Of a DNA stretch of 64,000 bases, positions 45,138 through 58,579 are shown piece after piece. The stretch is from Heterotrichella gracilis. Lineage: Eukaryota > Sar > Xanthophyceae > Tribonematales > Xanthonemataceae. The notes below the pieces were generated by a model. It saw only the letters and a list, made by a program, of their open reading frames with translations, made no database searches and was not told where the DNA came from. Both the position numbers and the translations under genes were made by a program. The stretch is taken from positions 248,001 to 312,000 of the forward strand of contig JAULBX010003332.1 in assembly GCA_032358255.1 (NCBI GenBank). Direction: 5' to 3'. Positions within the stretch are counted from its first letter, which is position 1; every line of letters begins with the position of its first letter.

Positions 45138-45907
45138 TCACGTAGCTGGGTAGTTGGGGCCCATCCTTTGCTGTGTCCACCTCTTGTACGCCAAGTGGTC
45201 CCACCACATCTTCTCCCAGCTGTCTGTTGTGGCCCTCGGCTTGCGGAAGAAGTGGGTGGGGACCTGGCCAAAGACCACCTCCCGCCGCCTGGCGTGCTCG
45301 TCGCACGACGCAATGATGTAGTCCCTGTTGAACCGCCTGGGGCGAAGCTCACTGCCCAAAACCCTGCCGGGAAGGCTCAGTGCCGTGAGAGCAAGCTGTG
45401 CACCCACGAAGTATACCTTGAAGAAGTCTTCGCTGACATGAGGAATCTTGGCGTCCCCCCTGCAAATATACGCACACATCAGCGACAGTACGCAAGTGTG
45501 TCGTCGTCTATATAGCCACAGGAGCATGTGCAGTGCGTGCCCAACTACTCCCCGTCTATGGCGAGAGTGGGAACAGCGTATGCATGCATTGTGCACAGTG
45601 GTGCTGAGCATACCTGAAGGGGTTAGGCATAAACTCCATGCTGAACCGCTGGCGTAGCCACAACTCTGCCTTGCCTGGGTGGTGGGCAGCTGTGTTCAAA
45701 ACCCACAAACAGTGCTGACAAACAGTGTTGGCGTACGTTGAAAAGCTTTGCAAATGGCTTATCCTTGCTGAGATGTGTAACAGTGAAAGAGAAGCGGGGT
45801 TCAGTTTTGGCGCGAACCTGATGCTGGGCAAGATTGGCAAACGTAGCAATGATTGGCACTGGCAACGTACACGGCGACAGTAATTCATTCACTTGGACTC
45901 GTTTCAT
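45138..45907 (-). CDS. Unidentified conserved-looking protein, about 182 residues
   Basis: Three exons close in frame: 45907-45737, 45669-45614, 45459-45138. The last exon encodes a long well-formed segment (VSEDFFKVYFVGAQLALTAL, RPRRFNRDYIIASCDEHARR, then WEKMWWDHLAYKRW) rich in Trp, Arg and aromatic residues, with one hydrophobic stretch. This resembles small subunits of mitochondrial complexes or ribosomes in composition only; I cannot name it. The first exon is weaker: the start could be 45907 or 45964, and the acceptor at 45670-45671 is chosen for frame over a better-looking one five bases away. The C-terminal 107 residues are well supported as coding by length and composition. Confidence 0.55.
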
Positions 45908-47133
45908 CTTCGTGCAACCGTTGCATAAGTAGCCTACTTCGACCATTGCTGTGCCGCATGCCATGCCATTTTTGGCCTGGGCAATAGCTGGCCCCTCTAC
46001 GCTCCACAGCCTTCAGCCCGCTTGAAGTCAGTAATCAAGTTAAATTAGCGCCCTCAATTTATACAGCTCCGATAGGCCGAGAATTGGGTCCACTGTGGCC
46101 TCAAAATGTACCTTGCAATATGTAAGCCATTGCAGACCAGGCTAAGGACATGTGCGCCCAATCGCCAACCCACAATGCAAGCAGTCAAAGCCATTTCACA
46201 GCACAACCAGGTTGAACCCATTTTGTCAGATGTAGCGGCAATATAAGTACCACCCATGCTTTGAAAACCTTGCCAAACCTTGCTCTAAACTTGGGAGTAC
46301 CGGTATGCATATGCTGAGGTCAATCTGGTAGTCAAACTTTCATGCACCGCAGCATGGCATGTCAGTTGACAGGTGATCATGGTAATTAAATAAGCTGATG
46401 CTCTCCCATAGTAATATATTATGAATGGCCATACAATGAGGGCAATAGTCATGAACTTGCTGTTCAAGTTCCATGACGTGTGCTCTACCCTACTGCCATT
46501 GATGGCGCACCATTCAACAGGACTAGGAAGAACTGCTGTTTATTGCATAAAACATTTTTGCTAGCGCCTAAGATGCCATTGAGGATCCCAACCAAAACCA
46601 CTGCGTGGAATGTGAGTGTCTTGGTTGCTGCACAGTTATGTGCATGCTCTTTACAAAAAAGAAACAAGTGTCGTTGAGGTGACCAGCCAGATTCAAGCAA
46701 ACTGCCTCTGATATGCATCTCAGCGTCAAGGTTGGGGACATACTATGGCACGTACAAACCTGGCACATCGCATGGCACTAGCCTCAATACCCCCTGTATT
46801 CAACGCTATACCTGCATGACTTCAAGCAGCAGCGTTTCTGGACAAACACCCTAAACATTAATGCAATGCAGGCTGCTTTGCCGCCCTAAACAGGGGTGCT
46901 GCTGGCAAGATGGCGCCTGGCTGGTGCCTGACTGCACGTTGTCACCGTTGCAGTAAAGCCACTCCAGGAATCCAGACTTCTCGCTACTGGTCCCTCTCAT
47001 ATACGCTCTCAACTTGCTGGAGTACTGTGCACCCATGCACTGCATACACATGCGCAAACACCAGCTGTGTTTGCGCATGTGTGCGCGCCCCCATCCCCAT
47101 GATATCCCCAACCCCATGCCCATCCAGCTGGCG
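45908..47133. other. Intergenic region downstream of the receptor kinase
   Basis: About 1.2 kb holding the 3' flank of the receptor kinase and the upstream region of the unidentified gene. Nothing further was recognised. Confidence 0.55.
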
Positions 47134-50100
47134 CTACGCCTTTGCTACCATGCCAGCCTTTGCCTGCTGAGCTACCGTCAGCATATTGTGCGCCTTGCGC
47201 GCTCGGTGCATGGGGGCATTCACCAGCGTTAGCCGGTTCATCTCCTCCTACAAGGGGGGTATGATATTGACCATCGGTGGGTGCACTGCAGTGACTATGT
47301 AGTGGCTTGCATTTTGCAACTACACTGCCTTTCCATACAACAAAGAGGAGGCAAACAGAAAGACAGCATGACATTAATGCACGAGGCCTAAAATGCAGTC
47401 AAGCATGCAACTGTTTACAATGGCAACGTTTCAATACCAGCAGAAATGCCACATACGGCATTTAATTGCATATAATGGAAGCTGGAAACCACCCGATGGC
47501 ATGAGACATGCGGCAGACAGACGCAAATGATGGATCTGCATGTGTACAATGGTATTACCTGAATCATATACTCTGTGAGCCTCATGATCTCAGCACAGCT
47601 TGGCCGCATGTGTGGATCCTGGTGCCAGCACTTCTGGATCAGGCGCTTGAGCTGGTCAGGGCAGTCATCAGCCATACGGGGGCGCTCCAAGTTGATTGCC
47701 ACGCGCATGATGATCTGCAACAATGCAAACACAAATGATGATTATGATGAACACAACAAAGGGCGAGCAGGATTAATCATGCTGATCTGCTACAAAGATG
47801 CCGTTCAGGACGCCCTATCATGATCACCACTGCGCAATGAAGTCAGTCTTCTATTGAAGCTAAAGGAATGGTCAGGCCCTGGAAAAGAAATATTAGATTG
47901 ATATCTAATATTCTCGGAGAAGAATTTAGATTATTTCTAAATATTCCAGCCACACTGTAGAATACTGGGCGCCTCTGCATTGTTCCCCGTCTAGCACCTT
48001 GTCCTGACTGTATTGATACGAACTTGGTCAACCAGTTATGCATGGGAATGTGCTATATAAATAGTACCTGAAAGAAGTGTGGGCAGTCTTTCCACGGCTG
48101 TCTCCGTGTGAAGCACTCATTGAAGATGCAGCCAAGCGCATACACATCGACCCTGCAACCCATACAACCATGTCAGAGAGAACCAAGCCAGCTGGATTGT
48201 TGAACCTGGATTACAAGCCATTGCCACCGTAACATGTATCATCGCCCCATACAGTGGCCAAAACAGGACAATAATAGATGGCAAACCCAATCCTTGCGCC
48301 AGGTGAATCAGTGCAACGCCAGGTGGATCAGCGCGCACTTACTTCTCATCCACGTGGATCCCATTGAACTGCTCCGGCGCCATGTACTGAGGGGTGCCGT
48401 TGTCATTGGTCACGGACAGGTACGTCTTGGCGGGGTCCTACAAAGGAGGTGGAAACGGGCTCAGTGCTTATAACCTGACGGCAGCCATAATAAAGCATAA
48501 AGCAACCAATCTGACATCAACAGTGCACACAAAACACTGTTGATGTCAGATCGGTTGCCAATTATATTGTATGTGCAGCAAATATAAATGCAATATATTA
48601 GATGCGATTGCGTCTATGAGTGTAGTACTATGAGAACGTAGTTGGTTTCTTGCCAGTTACCTTCACCCTGGAGATGCCAAAGTCAGCCAGCTTTGCCCTG
48701 CCAGTGACGTCCAGCAGGATGTTTTGCGGCTTGAGGTCTCGATGCACCACACTGGGGTGCAGATACGCCAGCGCTGCGGCAATGTCATGAGCAATCTGCA
48801 CCCCACCACAGGTTATCAACCAATGTAAAGCAAACATGAGAAATCAAATTAAGATAGTATGATCCGTCACGTGCTTTGTTGATAATCACAGCCCATTCTT
48901 GGTGATGGAGAATGACAGCATAAGAACAAAATACAGCACACATGATGCTTGGCAGAGCTTCCAACCAACTCTGCATACCCTCCATTGCATATGCACATCT
49001 GCACAGTAACTGCAGCAATGCTTTACCCTGTACCTGCAGTATCTCCAGGTACGTCATCCGCCTCTTCTTGTTGTCATAGATGCGCTGGTACAGGTTCCCC
49101 CCCGCCACCAGTTCCATGATGAGGCAGCAATTCTCGCGGTCATGCACGCACGCGCCGTACACCTTGACCAGGCGCTCCATCTGGAACTTGGAGGACAGGT
49201 TGATCTCACGCAGCAGCGCCTCGTACATGCGGTGCCCAGCCTCGTTGTTCTGGCTGATGTACTGGGGCAGCTTCTGCAGCAGGGCATACAGCACGCAGGT
49301 CACCATCAGTGATGCAACAGAGGATAGGGATTCATATCTGAGGGTCATGATTAGGCGGTATGCTAGCCTGTGCAGTAAACATCCATCAACAGGGGAGTTA
49401 CACCAATACTTGCCATGTGCTAGGATGTTTTAGGCTGATGCGCAGCACACATGAACCATGCTGGTATATCTGGAGAGTCCACACAATGCGCATGGTGACT
49501 GGCGCGGTCACAGGTATGCATTTCCAGTGTACTGTTCACTGGTAATCCCTACCCACCTTGACAGCCACCACCATTTCTCTCCATTGACACTCATAAACGC
49601 TGCCAAAGCCTCCAGTTCCCTGCGCAGGTGGATGATGCGCATTTTGACACAGATGTTTGTTTTATGATACCTTTAAACAGCCACTTTGCCTGCCAACTCA
49701 ATTCAACAGACAATTATGCATGTACTTAACGCCACATTACCAAAGTATGCGAGACTGGCTCCAAAAGGCTATACTCGTGCATGCATAACAATTTGAAAAA
49801 ATGGGCACAACTGCAGGTTATGGGACAAACACGTACCAAGCAGCGGCCAAGGAATGGCTCCACCTCTATCTTGTAGTCAACGTTGAGGTCAATGTCCTGG
49901 GCTGGCGGGGAGTTGGGCAGGACTGGCGGCGGCATGATGGTGAAGCTGGGAGCAAAACTGGGCGTGGGGCTCAGCCTGGCCCTCCCACTGATCCGCTCAT
50001 ACATGGGCGGCACATAGTAGTCCAGCCCTGGCTGCACAACAATGCCATCCCAAGACTGGCACCTACGCATCTGTGATGGGTCCTGCCATGGCGCCAGCCC

Positions 50101-53100
50101 CCGCATCTCACGGGGGCGGGGCAGGTTGCTGAGCAGCGGGAGCTCCAGGTGCATGGTACCAGCCTTGTGGTGCATCAGCTGATGAGCCTGGCCACAAAAA
50201 AAGGAGCATTAACAGGCAAAATTGTAAGCAGCAAGTTGCAAGGTTGTAAGCAGCAATATGCGAGGTTGTAAGCAGCCGTTTGAAACCGCACCAGTCGGGA
50301 GTATTGATGGAAGACAAAGGTATGCAGAACAAGGTTGACCCAAACAGTAGGTTTTGCAAAACGTGTGTTTCAGAAAAGCAACGGATTGGGCACAGCGCAA
50401 TGCAAGCACAGCCACATGGCCACACTGGCACGCACACACAGGGCAAACAGGGGTTATGCGTTAAATTACCAAATGATGATGGAATATGTATTCTACATTC
50501 AGGGCAAAAATATATTTCTGGATTGTGCTGCGCCGCCATCCGTGTGAGGGGGGTTATGCTATTTTTTTCATTACCTGTGCATATCGCTCCGCAGATATGG
50601 CATCTGGCCCCGTGGCATTGAATCCCCAGTCCCCTAGTGTCAGTCCCTGCCTGGAGCTTGGCACAGTGTCCTGCTGTTCTGACAGGGCTGAGCTGTCGCT
50701 TTGTCCAGGCTGGGAGAATAGGGCAGCCTGCAGCGCCTGGAATGACAGCGACCCAGACTTGACTGATCCTGACCTGAGGGACCCGGTCTCATTTTGGTAG
50801 GAGGAGTAAAAAGACACATCCGACTGTGTGTCAGTCAGTGGCTTCTTCCGGCTGTGCGCATGGCTGAGTGGCTGTTTGTCCTCAGCAAAGGGACTCTGCA
50901 CAATGATTGCGCGCAGCTCCAGGTCTGCCTCCTGTGGATGGTGGCTGTTCAGTACTGATAGGGTAGGGAGTTGCCGCGACCCTCCACTGCTGCCAAACTG
51001 GTCCCGCAGAGACAGCTCATCATAGGAACCGGACCCACCCCGGCCATTGGGCAAGAGCAGCGCATTTGAGGATGCGCCCAGCAGCATGGGCCTGCGCATT
51101 GCTCCGGAGGCATCACTCATTGGGGTTGAGCCAGAGGATTGCTCTACGCCTGGGTGCTTGTAGGCGCCATTGGCTTGCACCATGGCGTACTTCTCGATCA
51201 TGGCGTGGGAGCGGCGCTTGCGCCTCCGAAGCATGAACAGCCCAATGCCAACCAGACCCAGGACAACAACGAGCGCACCACAAACAGCTGCATGGCAAAG
51301 AACCGCATGTCAGCGCGAGTACAAAATGAAATTGGATGATAGCTGGCCACTGCAGTGATCTTTTGCTTGGACAACGAGTCTTGGCAACTGGAACTTGTGA
51401 GGCGCAGCACTGACAGGCACACAGTTCTGCAACAGCTTCGAGACATGTACTGCTCTTTTGCCACTAGTGCATGTGCAGTGCAGGCCCGCAACAGCCGTAG
51501 CTGGTGACACGCACCTCCTACTACTAGACCCAGCCCACTCTTCTTCGTGGGTGGTGGTGGCGATTGGCTGCTGCTTGTGATGTTGGTGCTGTTGGCAGGA
51601 GGACTCACAGGGCTTGGAGGACTGGCATCTACGGCCGGCAATGGTGGCACTGTCAGTGGCAAATGGCGACTACTTGAAACTAATCTTCAAGTATACTAGT
51701 ACATGTATCACATGACTTGGCCATGCAGGATACAAAGCAGTCAGATACCTTACATTGTCACCGATGCCCCGCCAAGTGGCAGTTTGCTCATGACAACGTC
51801 AGCCATTACACACGCTGGACATAAACATCATGCAGAGGAGTCATGCTTCCACACTACAGACATTTTGTATCCTACCTATGACGGTGCCAGCTTGGGATGC
51901 GTTGCATGCCGGGCCTGTGCACTGGCTGTTGGCCACCAGAGATGAGGGCAGGAGGTTGGCAGGGGGGGGTGGGGAGGGGGCACTGGCGGGTGCTGCAGCT
52001 GGCGCAGTTTGTGGACCAATGATGTCGGTGACATTGAAGCTGCCCACTGGCGCCGGGGCGCCACTGGTTGCCATGCGTAGCAGGTAGTTGGTGTAGGACT
52101 CCCCTGGCAGCTGCCCAGGGTTAGATGGCACTACCGCGGGAACCCTTGGAGGGTTTGCTGGTATAACTTGCGTCACGGGATCTGGGCTGGAGCAGCAGTA
52201 TGTGAGGGACATGCCACACACCTGCACACGCAGCAAACCGCGAGCATATTCGTTGGCAATGAAAAGTAGAAGGTGTGCAACAAGGCTGAACGGGATAGAT
52301 GCTTTATGATAAACCTTATTACAATATCCGCATTATGCCTGCATATTGGTCTAGAATACTGCCACATCAGTGTACAACTGATGGGCTCACCAGTGGGAGC
52401 AAAACAATCCCACAAATATACAACACACTGGAAGGCCAATTTGATCATTAAGGAAGCACACGTATTATCTTGCAGAAAACACTCACTTGCAAATTGCTCA
52501 CTCCCTATCAATGCTTCCCAAGTAATACTGTCAGGGAGGTTGGGATTCTGCGTTTCACGCCTTCTGCAGCACATACCTGATCTGCGCTCCCTGTCAATGC
52601 TTCACAAGTAATGCCATCAGGGAGGTTGGGATTCTGCGTTTCTGGCACCGTAACGTTGACAGTCACCTGCACAATAACCAATTTTCCCAGTGTCAATGAC
52701 GTCACATCACGTAAGTTATTGGCATAGTGATGCGCTGCACAAGTTGACAGCGCCAAAATGATAAAGAGGCATGTTATTTTATGCACAATTTGCTAAACTG
52801 CTCACTGCCTGTACCTGCAGGCCTATCCTATTTTAGCAACCACCTAGTACATGAAACAGCTATTGGGTACGCAGCCTGCAGAGGTAGCAGCTACTGCACA
52901 GTGCCTGCAACTCAGTCATGTACAGGTGCACTCACCACGGCATCCGGAGACGGCCGGCCACCCCACACAAGGTTGCCATTCACATATCCTGGGATCTTAG
53001 GATTTGGAAGAGCAACCTTTGGGCGGGCCCCAGAAGACGAGCTGTTGAGATTTGAGGCGTACTGTGTTGGCAGGTAGGAGTAGTCCTCGGTAGCATTGAT

Positions 53101-55088
53101 GACATCCAGGAACTGGCGTGTTTGGATGGTGAGGACCATGTCAAACACCTCAGTGCCATTTGTCACAAAGAAGGAGGGCAGCGCTGACGAGTCTCCACTG
53201 GGCAGCAGGTACCACAGGTCCTGGCTGATGGTCACATTTAGCACAAAGCGTGCTCCATAAATATCTGAGAGGCCCCGTGTGATGTTCAGGTCAATGAAAT
53301 CGCACCCTGCAACAATGGGCAAACTATCATGATCATTGCCGATCCCATTGCAATATTGGAGTAACTACACGACATCGCATGCATTGCATCAAGTATTCTT
53401 TTTTACTGAAAAACATATTTACGAGATACCTATTACATCAAAATATCTCAGTAAATAGAATTGTCAATGCCAGGTGCCAAATACATATGGCGTCCAAACC
53501 CCCATTTCTCAGGATCACCATTTGACACATTGATTGTAGGAGCTGCACATGACAACCCAGCTGCAGCAGCTACGGCATGCCACAAGCTGGCAGAAATGCA
53601 AATTGCATGCTTAAACGTTCACCTGTCACATTGGGGTCCAAGGAGGTCGCCTGGTCACAGCCAATGAAGAACAGCTGCTGTGGAGCCATCCGCAAGTCAT
53701 CAGCTGTCAAATGATCCGGGCCGTTCAGCCAATACTGAAACGACAAGGAGCTCAACGGCAGCGTCTCATTGCCGTTGATGTTGCGCAACCTGAAACAGAT
53801 GTTGGAAGAACACATAGGTGACCTCACTATTTGGGTAATCAGAACTGGCGCTGATGCATTCAATTTGACGCAATGGGTCATTCTCCTGCGTACCAATGCA
53901 ATTCAAACAGAGTATTGCAGTAGTTGACAACTTGAATATCACTTGCTATGTACCATGCATTCTGCCAGCTTGGAAACCCTCAGGAATAAATCTTCCTATG
54001 TGACAGTTGTGACGTAGTTTAACATTGCTCTTCATTTTGAGAGCACATGGTAAAGATTAACTCTGTATTCCACTAGGTTAGCTACATCTGATAATTAAGC
54101 ACAATTGTTCACAAAATCATTGAAACCCTGTCATGGGGTCCAGTGTGTGCCCCACCTTGCAAAGAATTGCGTGAATGAGCTTGGTAGCCTCCCAATGGGA
54201 GAGTCTGCTGCGTACTCCAAGGATGTGTACTCCACCTGGATGCTTGTGGGTTTGCTGAAAACTGCAGGGGCCGCAGCAATCTGCTGCGTAGTGGTTGCTG
54301 TTGAACTCCTATTGTCCAGCTCCCTGGCGCAGGCAAGGTTATTGAAAACCATGTTCTGAGGAGGGGCTATTCTGTAGGAGTTGTTGCCAACCTGGGACAG
54401 TGCCTTTGTCCCCACAAACTTCCACAGCACGTCCTTGGTGGGCCCAATACTTGCATTTGCCAGTCGGTCCTCGACAATGACCACCGGCCCACCCACTTCC
54501 ACAGCGTGCAGATCAGTGTCCAAGATATCTGTATCCTTGTTGATGTATTCTCCAGCAGCAAAGGACCAGCCCATCCTCCAGGTCGTGATGTTGAACTGCA
54601 TCAACAACAATGCCACCTCTCAGACTCAGCAATGCACTGTAACAGCAGTGTCGGACACCCTCAAGGCACAGCAAAACAAGTATACAAGAGCCATTAAACG
54701 GACCCATACCCACATTCAGTGTGACAGTCATTGCTTTGCAAGTCCAGAGCAGGTTGTGAATGCATGTGGGTTTGTGAATACGCACCTCAGCATGGTTGAT
54801 AACGGTCACTGCACCAACAAAGACCGGCACATCGTTGTCTTCTGTTTTCCCCAATGAGACATCATACTTTGCAGTGACGGAGCAGGTGTCGGCCTGTGCC
54901 AGGTTGATTGTGACAAGCAAGTACAGAAGAACCACAACTAAGCGCCCGTTGGTGTGGCGCACTTGCCTCACACCATTGCTGGGACTGCTGCTGGACGGAC
55001 CACCTCTGCCTGCTCTGCTGCTGCTGCCATTCATCCATAATCTGCTGTCACAATCTTCTGGCACCGCCTTTAATGAAGGCTTGGCCAT
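47134..55088 (-). CDS. Receptor-like kinase with carbohydrate-binding-like ectodomain
   Basis: Sixteen exons, all in frame, give 1260 residues: 55088-54786, 54595-54156, 53789-53623, 53306-52936, 52666-52577, 52221-51876, 51628-51515, 51287-50575, 50187-49837, 49619-49557, 49273-49034, 48795-48661, 48437-48343, 48152-48068, 47714-47559, 47247-47134. A hydrophobic leader ([16 protein letters not shown], about 50-65) precedes a CBM2/COBRA-like stretch (about 68-170). A CBM3-like domain follows (about 205-395): [10 protein letters not shown], then [11 protein letters not shown], then [10 protein letters not shown], matching the YWFT/NVT/DYSY skeleton of cellulose-binding family 3. Many N-glycosylation sequons and a Pro/Ser-rich stalk lead to one membrane helix (about 604-631) stopped by RRRKRR. 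A Ser-rich juxtamembrane region precedes the kinase (about 958-1223): [44 protein letters not shown]. All catalytic residues are present. Cell-wall polysaccharide sensing is an inference. Confidence 0.85.
48502..48558. repeat. 24-bp inverted repeat with 9-nt loop, in a receptor-kinase intron
   Basis: Arms 48502-48525 and 48535-48558 pair with one mismatch. The hairpin lies between receptor-kinase exons 48795-48661 and 48437-48343. Confidence 0.85.
52501..52642. repeat. 56-bp direct repeat copying part of a receptor-kinase exon
   Basis: 52587-52642 (within exon 52577-52666) and 52501-52556 (in the next intron) differ at 5 of 56 positions. The downstream copy lacks matching splice borders in frame, so it looks like a partial exon duplication rather than an alternative exon. 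Confidence 0.85.
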
Positions 55089-58000
55089 GCTGAAGACGGC
55101 ATGAAGTTTGGGGCACCATCAATGGATGGAGACCTGCTGCGCTGCAGATCTGTCGGTGGATGATCACAGGCAGGTGAGGAGGTACCTGGTCAATTGCTGA
55201 TTTGCGCTGTCTACACGATCCCTTTGTACTGCTGGGCAATATGGACTCCCAGTGTCGGAAATCAACACATGGGCGCCCTCTTTATGACTGTGTACTGCAA
55301 CATGCTCTGTTGTTGCCCTGGCGGCTCGGTCACTGACTTGAACTCCCCAGCAGCCTCAAGCAAATGCTGTTGCTCCACAGCTGTCTGGGCCCCACTGGTG
55401 CCTTTTCGTGGCCAATATAACTGCCTGCCTGCCCGCAGTCAGCGCGCAACCCACTTGGGCCACACCAGCTGTAGAAACCTGACTGCAGATCCGGTGACCG
55501 GATTCTGAATACTCAACCGTTGCAACCACTGCGGCAGAAATCTCCAGGAATAAGAAGGAATGGTTAGAAGCTGTCGTAGCTTATTGGCTTGACCTCCGGC
55601 AGCTCTTCACAGAAGTTTTGAAGGCTGACGTTGAGCAAAGCTGCACTGGGAGAGCCAGCAACAACCTGTGAAGGCCAGCGCCCACCCTTCGGGCCCGACA
55701 GGTATAGTATAGCAAATTATGGAAGCAGACCGGTACCCTGTGTGGATCAGCTGGCAGTTGTGGTGCTGACTGGCCTTACGCTGACTTTTATAAGCTGACA
55801 GTGTTGTCCGGCTGCCAACTGGTTTCCACTTGTGTCACAGCCTGGTTGATTCCACCTTGAAACTGCAACGCCTGGCGCTGCCTGGCGGCCCAGTCCCAAA
55901 GAAGCGCAGACTGCACTGTGGCACAGTGAGCTTGTCAGCAGGGTAGCAGCAAATGCAATTTTGGGAGAAAAAGTGAGCAGCTCAGTGGTTGAGCCAGCAA
56001 CATGCCTCATAGACATGAACTGTGCTGAGTTTAGCGTATTCTTCCCAACCAGTGGTCACCACTACTAGGTGACCTCCTGCCAGCCTCTATTATAGCAAAG
56101 CTCTCACACAACGTCAGGGCACGCATTTCTGTGTGGCATGCACCATTATTGCCATGCACAACCCATCCTTGTTTTTAAAATAATACAACGTGCTCAGGCA
56201 CACCGTCAGACTGAGTCACTGGTCACCACTTGTGGTGACCCAGCTCAGAGCTTCTGAGCTGGGTTGAACTCACTCTGTGAGACTGTACCCGCTAGCCCCT
56301 TTATGGCAATCCTATCATTGCATTGTCACATGAGCTATGTTTATTACCAGACTGTTGACATTGCCATGCTAAAAATGAATTGGAGTGAGTTGTTCTGCTT
56401 GTGGCGTGTCACTATGTGCTTTCCAAGAGGGAAAATACCTGGGCCGTCCAAGGCTGCCGAATGAGTTGTGCTGTGCCTCGTCAGGAGGCGAAGTTCTTGC
56501 CTTGTAAAACTCAGAAATAGCCGTCTCAAATTCCTTGCAGATATGATAACTATGGGGAATAGCTTGTGGCTTTTGAACCGGGGCCACAGTGTACTGGGCG
56601 TGAGTGCTTTCAAGCCACGACAGGGCAGTAATCCATCACTCGTAGGCTCAGCATCGAGAGTAACAGCAACGCACGTTGTCTACCGCCTAATGGGCTCACA
56701 GGAATCTCGAATAGCATAGCGAAACCGAAACCTGCTTGCCTTATGTGTTTCTGGGATCCTGGTAAACAGGTACTGTGTTTCACACAGGGCGCGGTTCTGT
56801 GCCCGATTTTGGGTACAGCATGGCGCTTCCCTGGTACAACAGCCAGTTGGAACAGCACGAGCCATGTGGCGCCAGGTGGCATGAGGATGTAATATTTGTA
56901 AGTGCCACCGGGGAGGTTTTGGGCATAATATTACGTGCAGCACAGGAGGGGATGGGAAACAAATCATTTATTGCCATTTAACTTGCCTCCACCACCATTG
57001 AGCCCATTTTTGATGATTTGAGATTCAAACCAAGTCATAGTCTCACATGCAGGTGTCACTAAAAAGGCTTGAATGTTTCCATTGCTCCCATTCTGTTCAA
57101 TAGTTAACTGTGGCTGCAGCACTGATGAGCCGAAGAACTTGAATCACCAGTCATTGTGAAGCATCAATTGAACCCACCATAATATATTAAGCCGACGGAG
57201 TGCATAACTGTGCGCTGCCTGCATCAAGAGCCATCTGGACAATCACACAAGTTCCAGTGGTCGGCACGGGTCCCCCTTATAACTGCCAGTTCGGAATATC
57301 ATATGATAGGTGCACCCTCCCCTGGTTGACATGCGCATGCATCCATGCAGCAACAAAGCACTGACATGCCCACATGGCAGGCGCATCAAGCTCAAATCCA
57401 AGGTGTGCAGGCCTCCTGCGGCGGGTCAAGCCGCTAGATGGCATCTGCGGCAGATTATACTCAACCTTCGTAGCTGCAAAGGTGCAGCAGTGCGTCCCGT
57501 TCAACAGCAGCCCGGTGCAATCCGTTGCCAGCCATTAAGTGCATGGGTGCACCTGCGGCGGACATGAAGTAGAAAATTTTCCAAAACCAATGTACAGTTA
57601 ATAGCACTCTGCATAGTGCCCCCTGCAGGGGTTGGATACCTCCTGCAGAAATGACGCGCAAAAATTGTCAAACGAGCGACCACATATATATCCAAATACA
57701 GCAAGCTGCAGCTGCAGCAAGCATTGATGACGGGCGTGGCATCATGCGTAAAGTGAGAAGTTCCCTTCCCCTCCCCCGACCCACCCCCACCCCACGGACT
57801 GCCTCAATATTACACCTGTGCACATGTGCACATGTGGGTGGTGGGTGCACCCTCCACCCACCACTGCCACCACCTGCAGCCTCACTTTATACTGGCTTGC
57901 GAGGTGGAAGCACCATATTGTGAATATTGACAGATGGATTGTTGCCCAATGGATTGTCGCGCAGGCCGTGATTGACATCGCAGGTATCTGCTGCCATGAA

Positions 58001-58430
58001 AAGCTGCTCCACATGTCAGGGAGCAGCTCCAGGCATGCACTGGCGCAGTGTCAGAAGACCTCAGTTGGCTCAACCATGGCACTCAGTGGCCTAGTCTGTA
58101 TTTCAGGGGTTAACCTTGCATGTGCGCCTGCACTGCATATAATTGCTGGCAGCTGCATGCAGCGGCCAGCGACCACATCATGCAGTATTTGCAGAATTTG
58201 CCGCTGCGGGGATTGCCTGTGCAGAATTGGCGCAAAAAGGTGTGCAAGACCTATTGGTAATTCACAACAGGGCATGCACAATTGCCTGAGTCAGCAGATT
58301 AGTAATAATATTGAATTCCGCCGCGGGTATAAAAACATAGGTAATTTTCAGCATCCTCCTTTTCTGCCACCTGCCAATCTCCCTTCCCTTGTCCATCCCT
58401 GCCCACCTAGCTGTTGACCCTCCCTTGGCG
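55089..58430. other. Long region upstream of the receptor kinase, no confident gene
   Basis: Some 3.3 kb without a recognisable protein. A minus-strand open frame at 55747-56016 (89 codons, hydrophobic start) has no family pattern. Two adjacent palindromes lie at 56221-56262. The receptor-kinase promoter should be at the low-coordinate end. Confidence 0.5.
56221..56262. repeat. Two adjacent short palindromes
   Basis: GGTCACCAC (56221-56229) pairs with GTGGTGACC (56232-56240), and CCAGCTCAGA (56240-56249) pairs with TCTGAGCTGG (56253-56262). The two hairpins abut. Similar GTGGTCACCAC words occur near 56051. Confidence 0.8.
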
Positions 58431-58579
58431 TCCCATTAGCACTCACCTCCTCATACGAGTCCTCCTTGCACCACATCCACGCATTGCGGGGCCCCGCCCC
58501 ACCCCGCGTGCCTCCCACACTGTGTTTGCAAACCTGTTGCCCACACCTTGGGTTAGGCTGCGCACCTGCGGGGGTGGGA

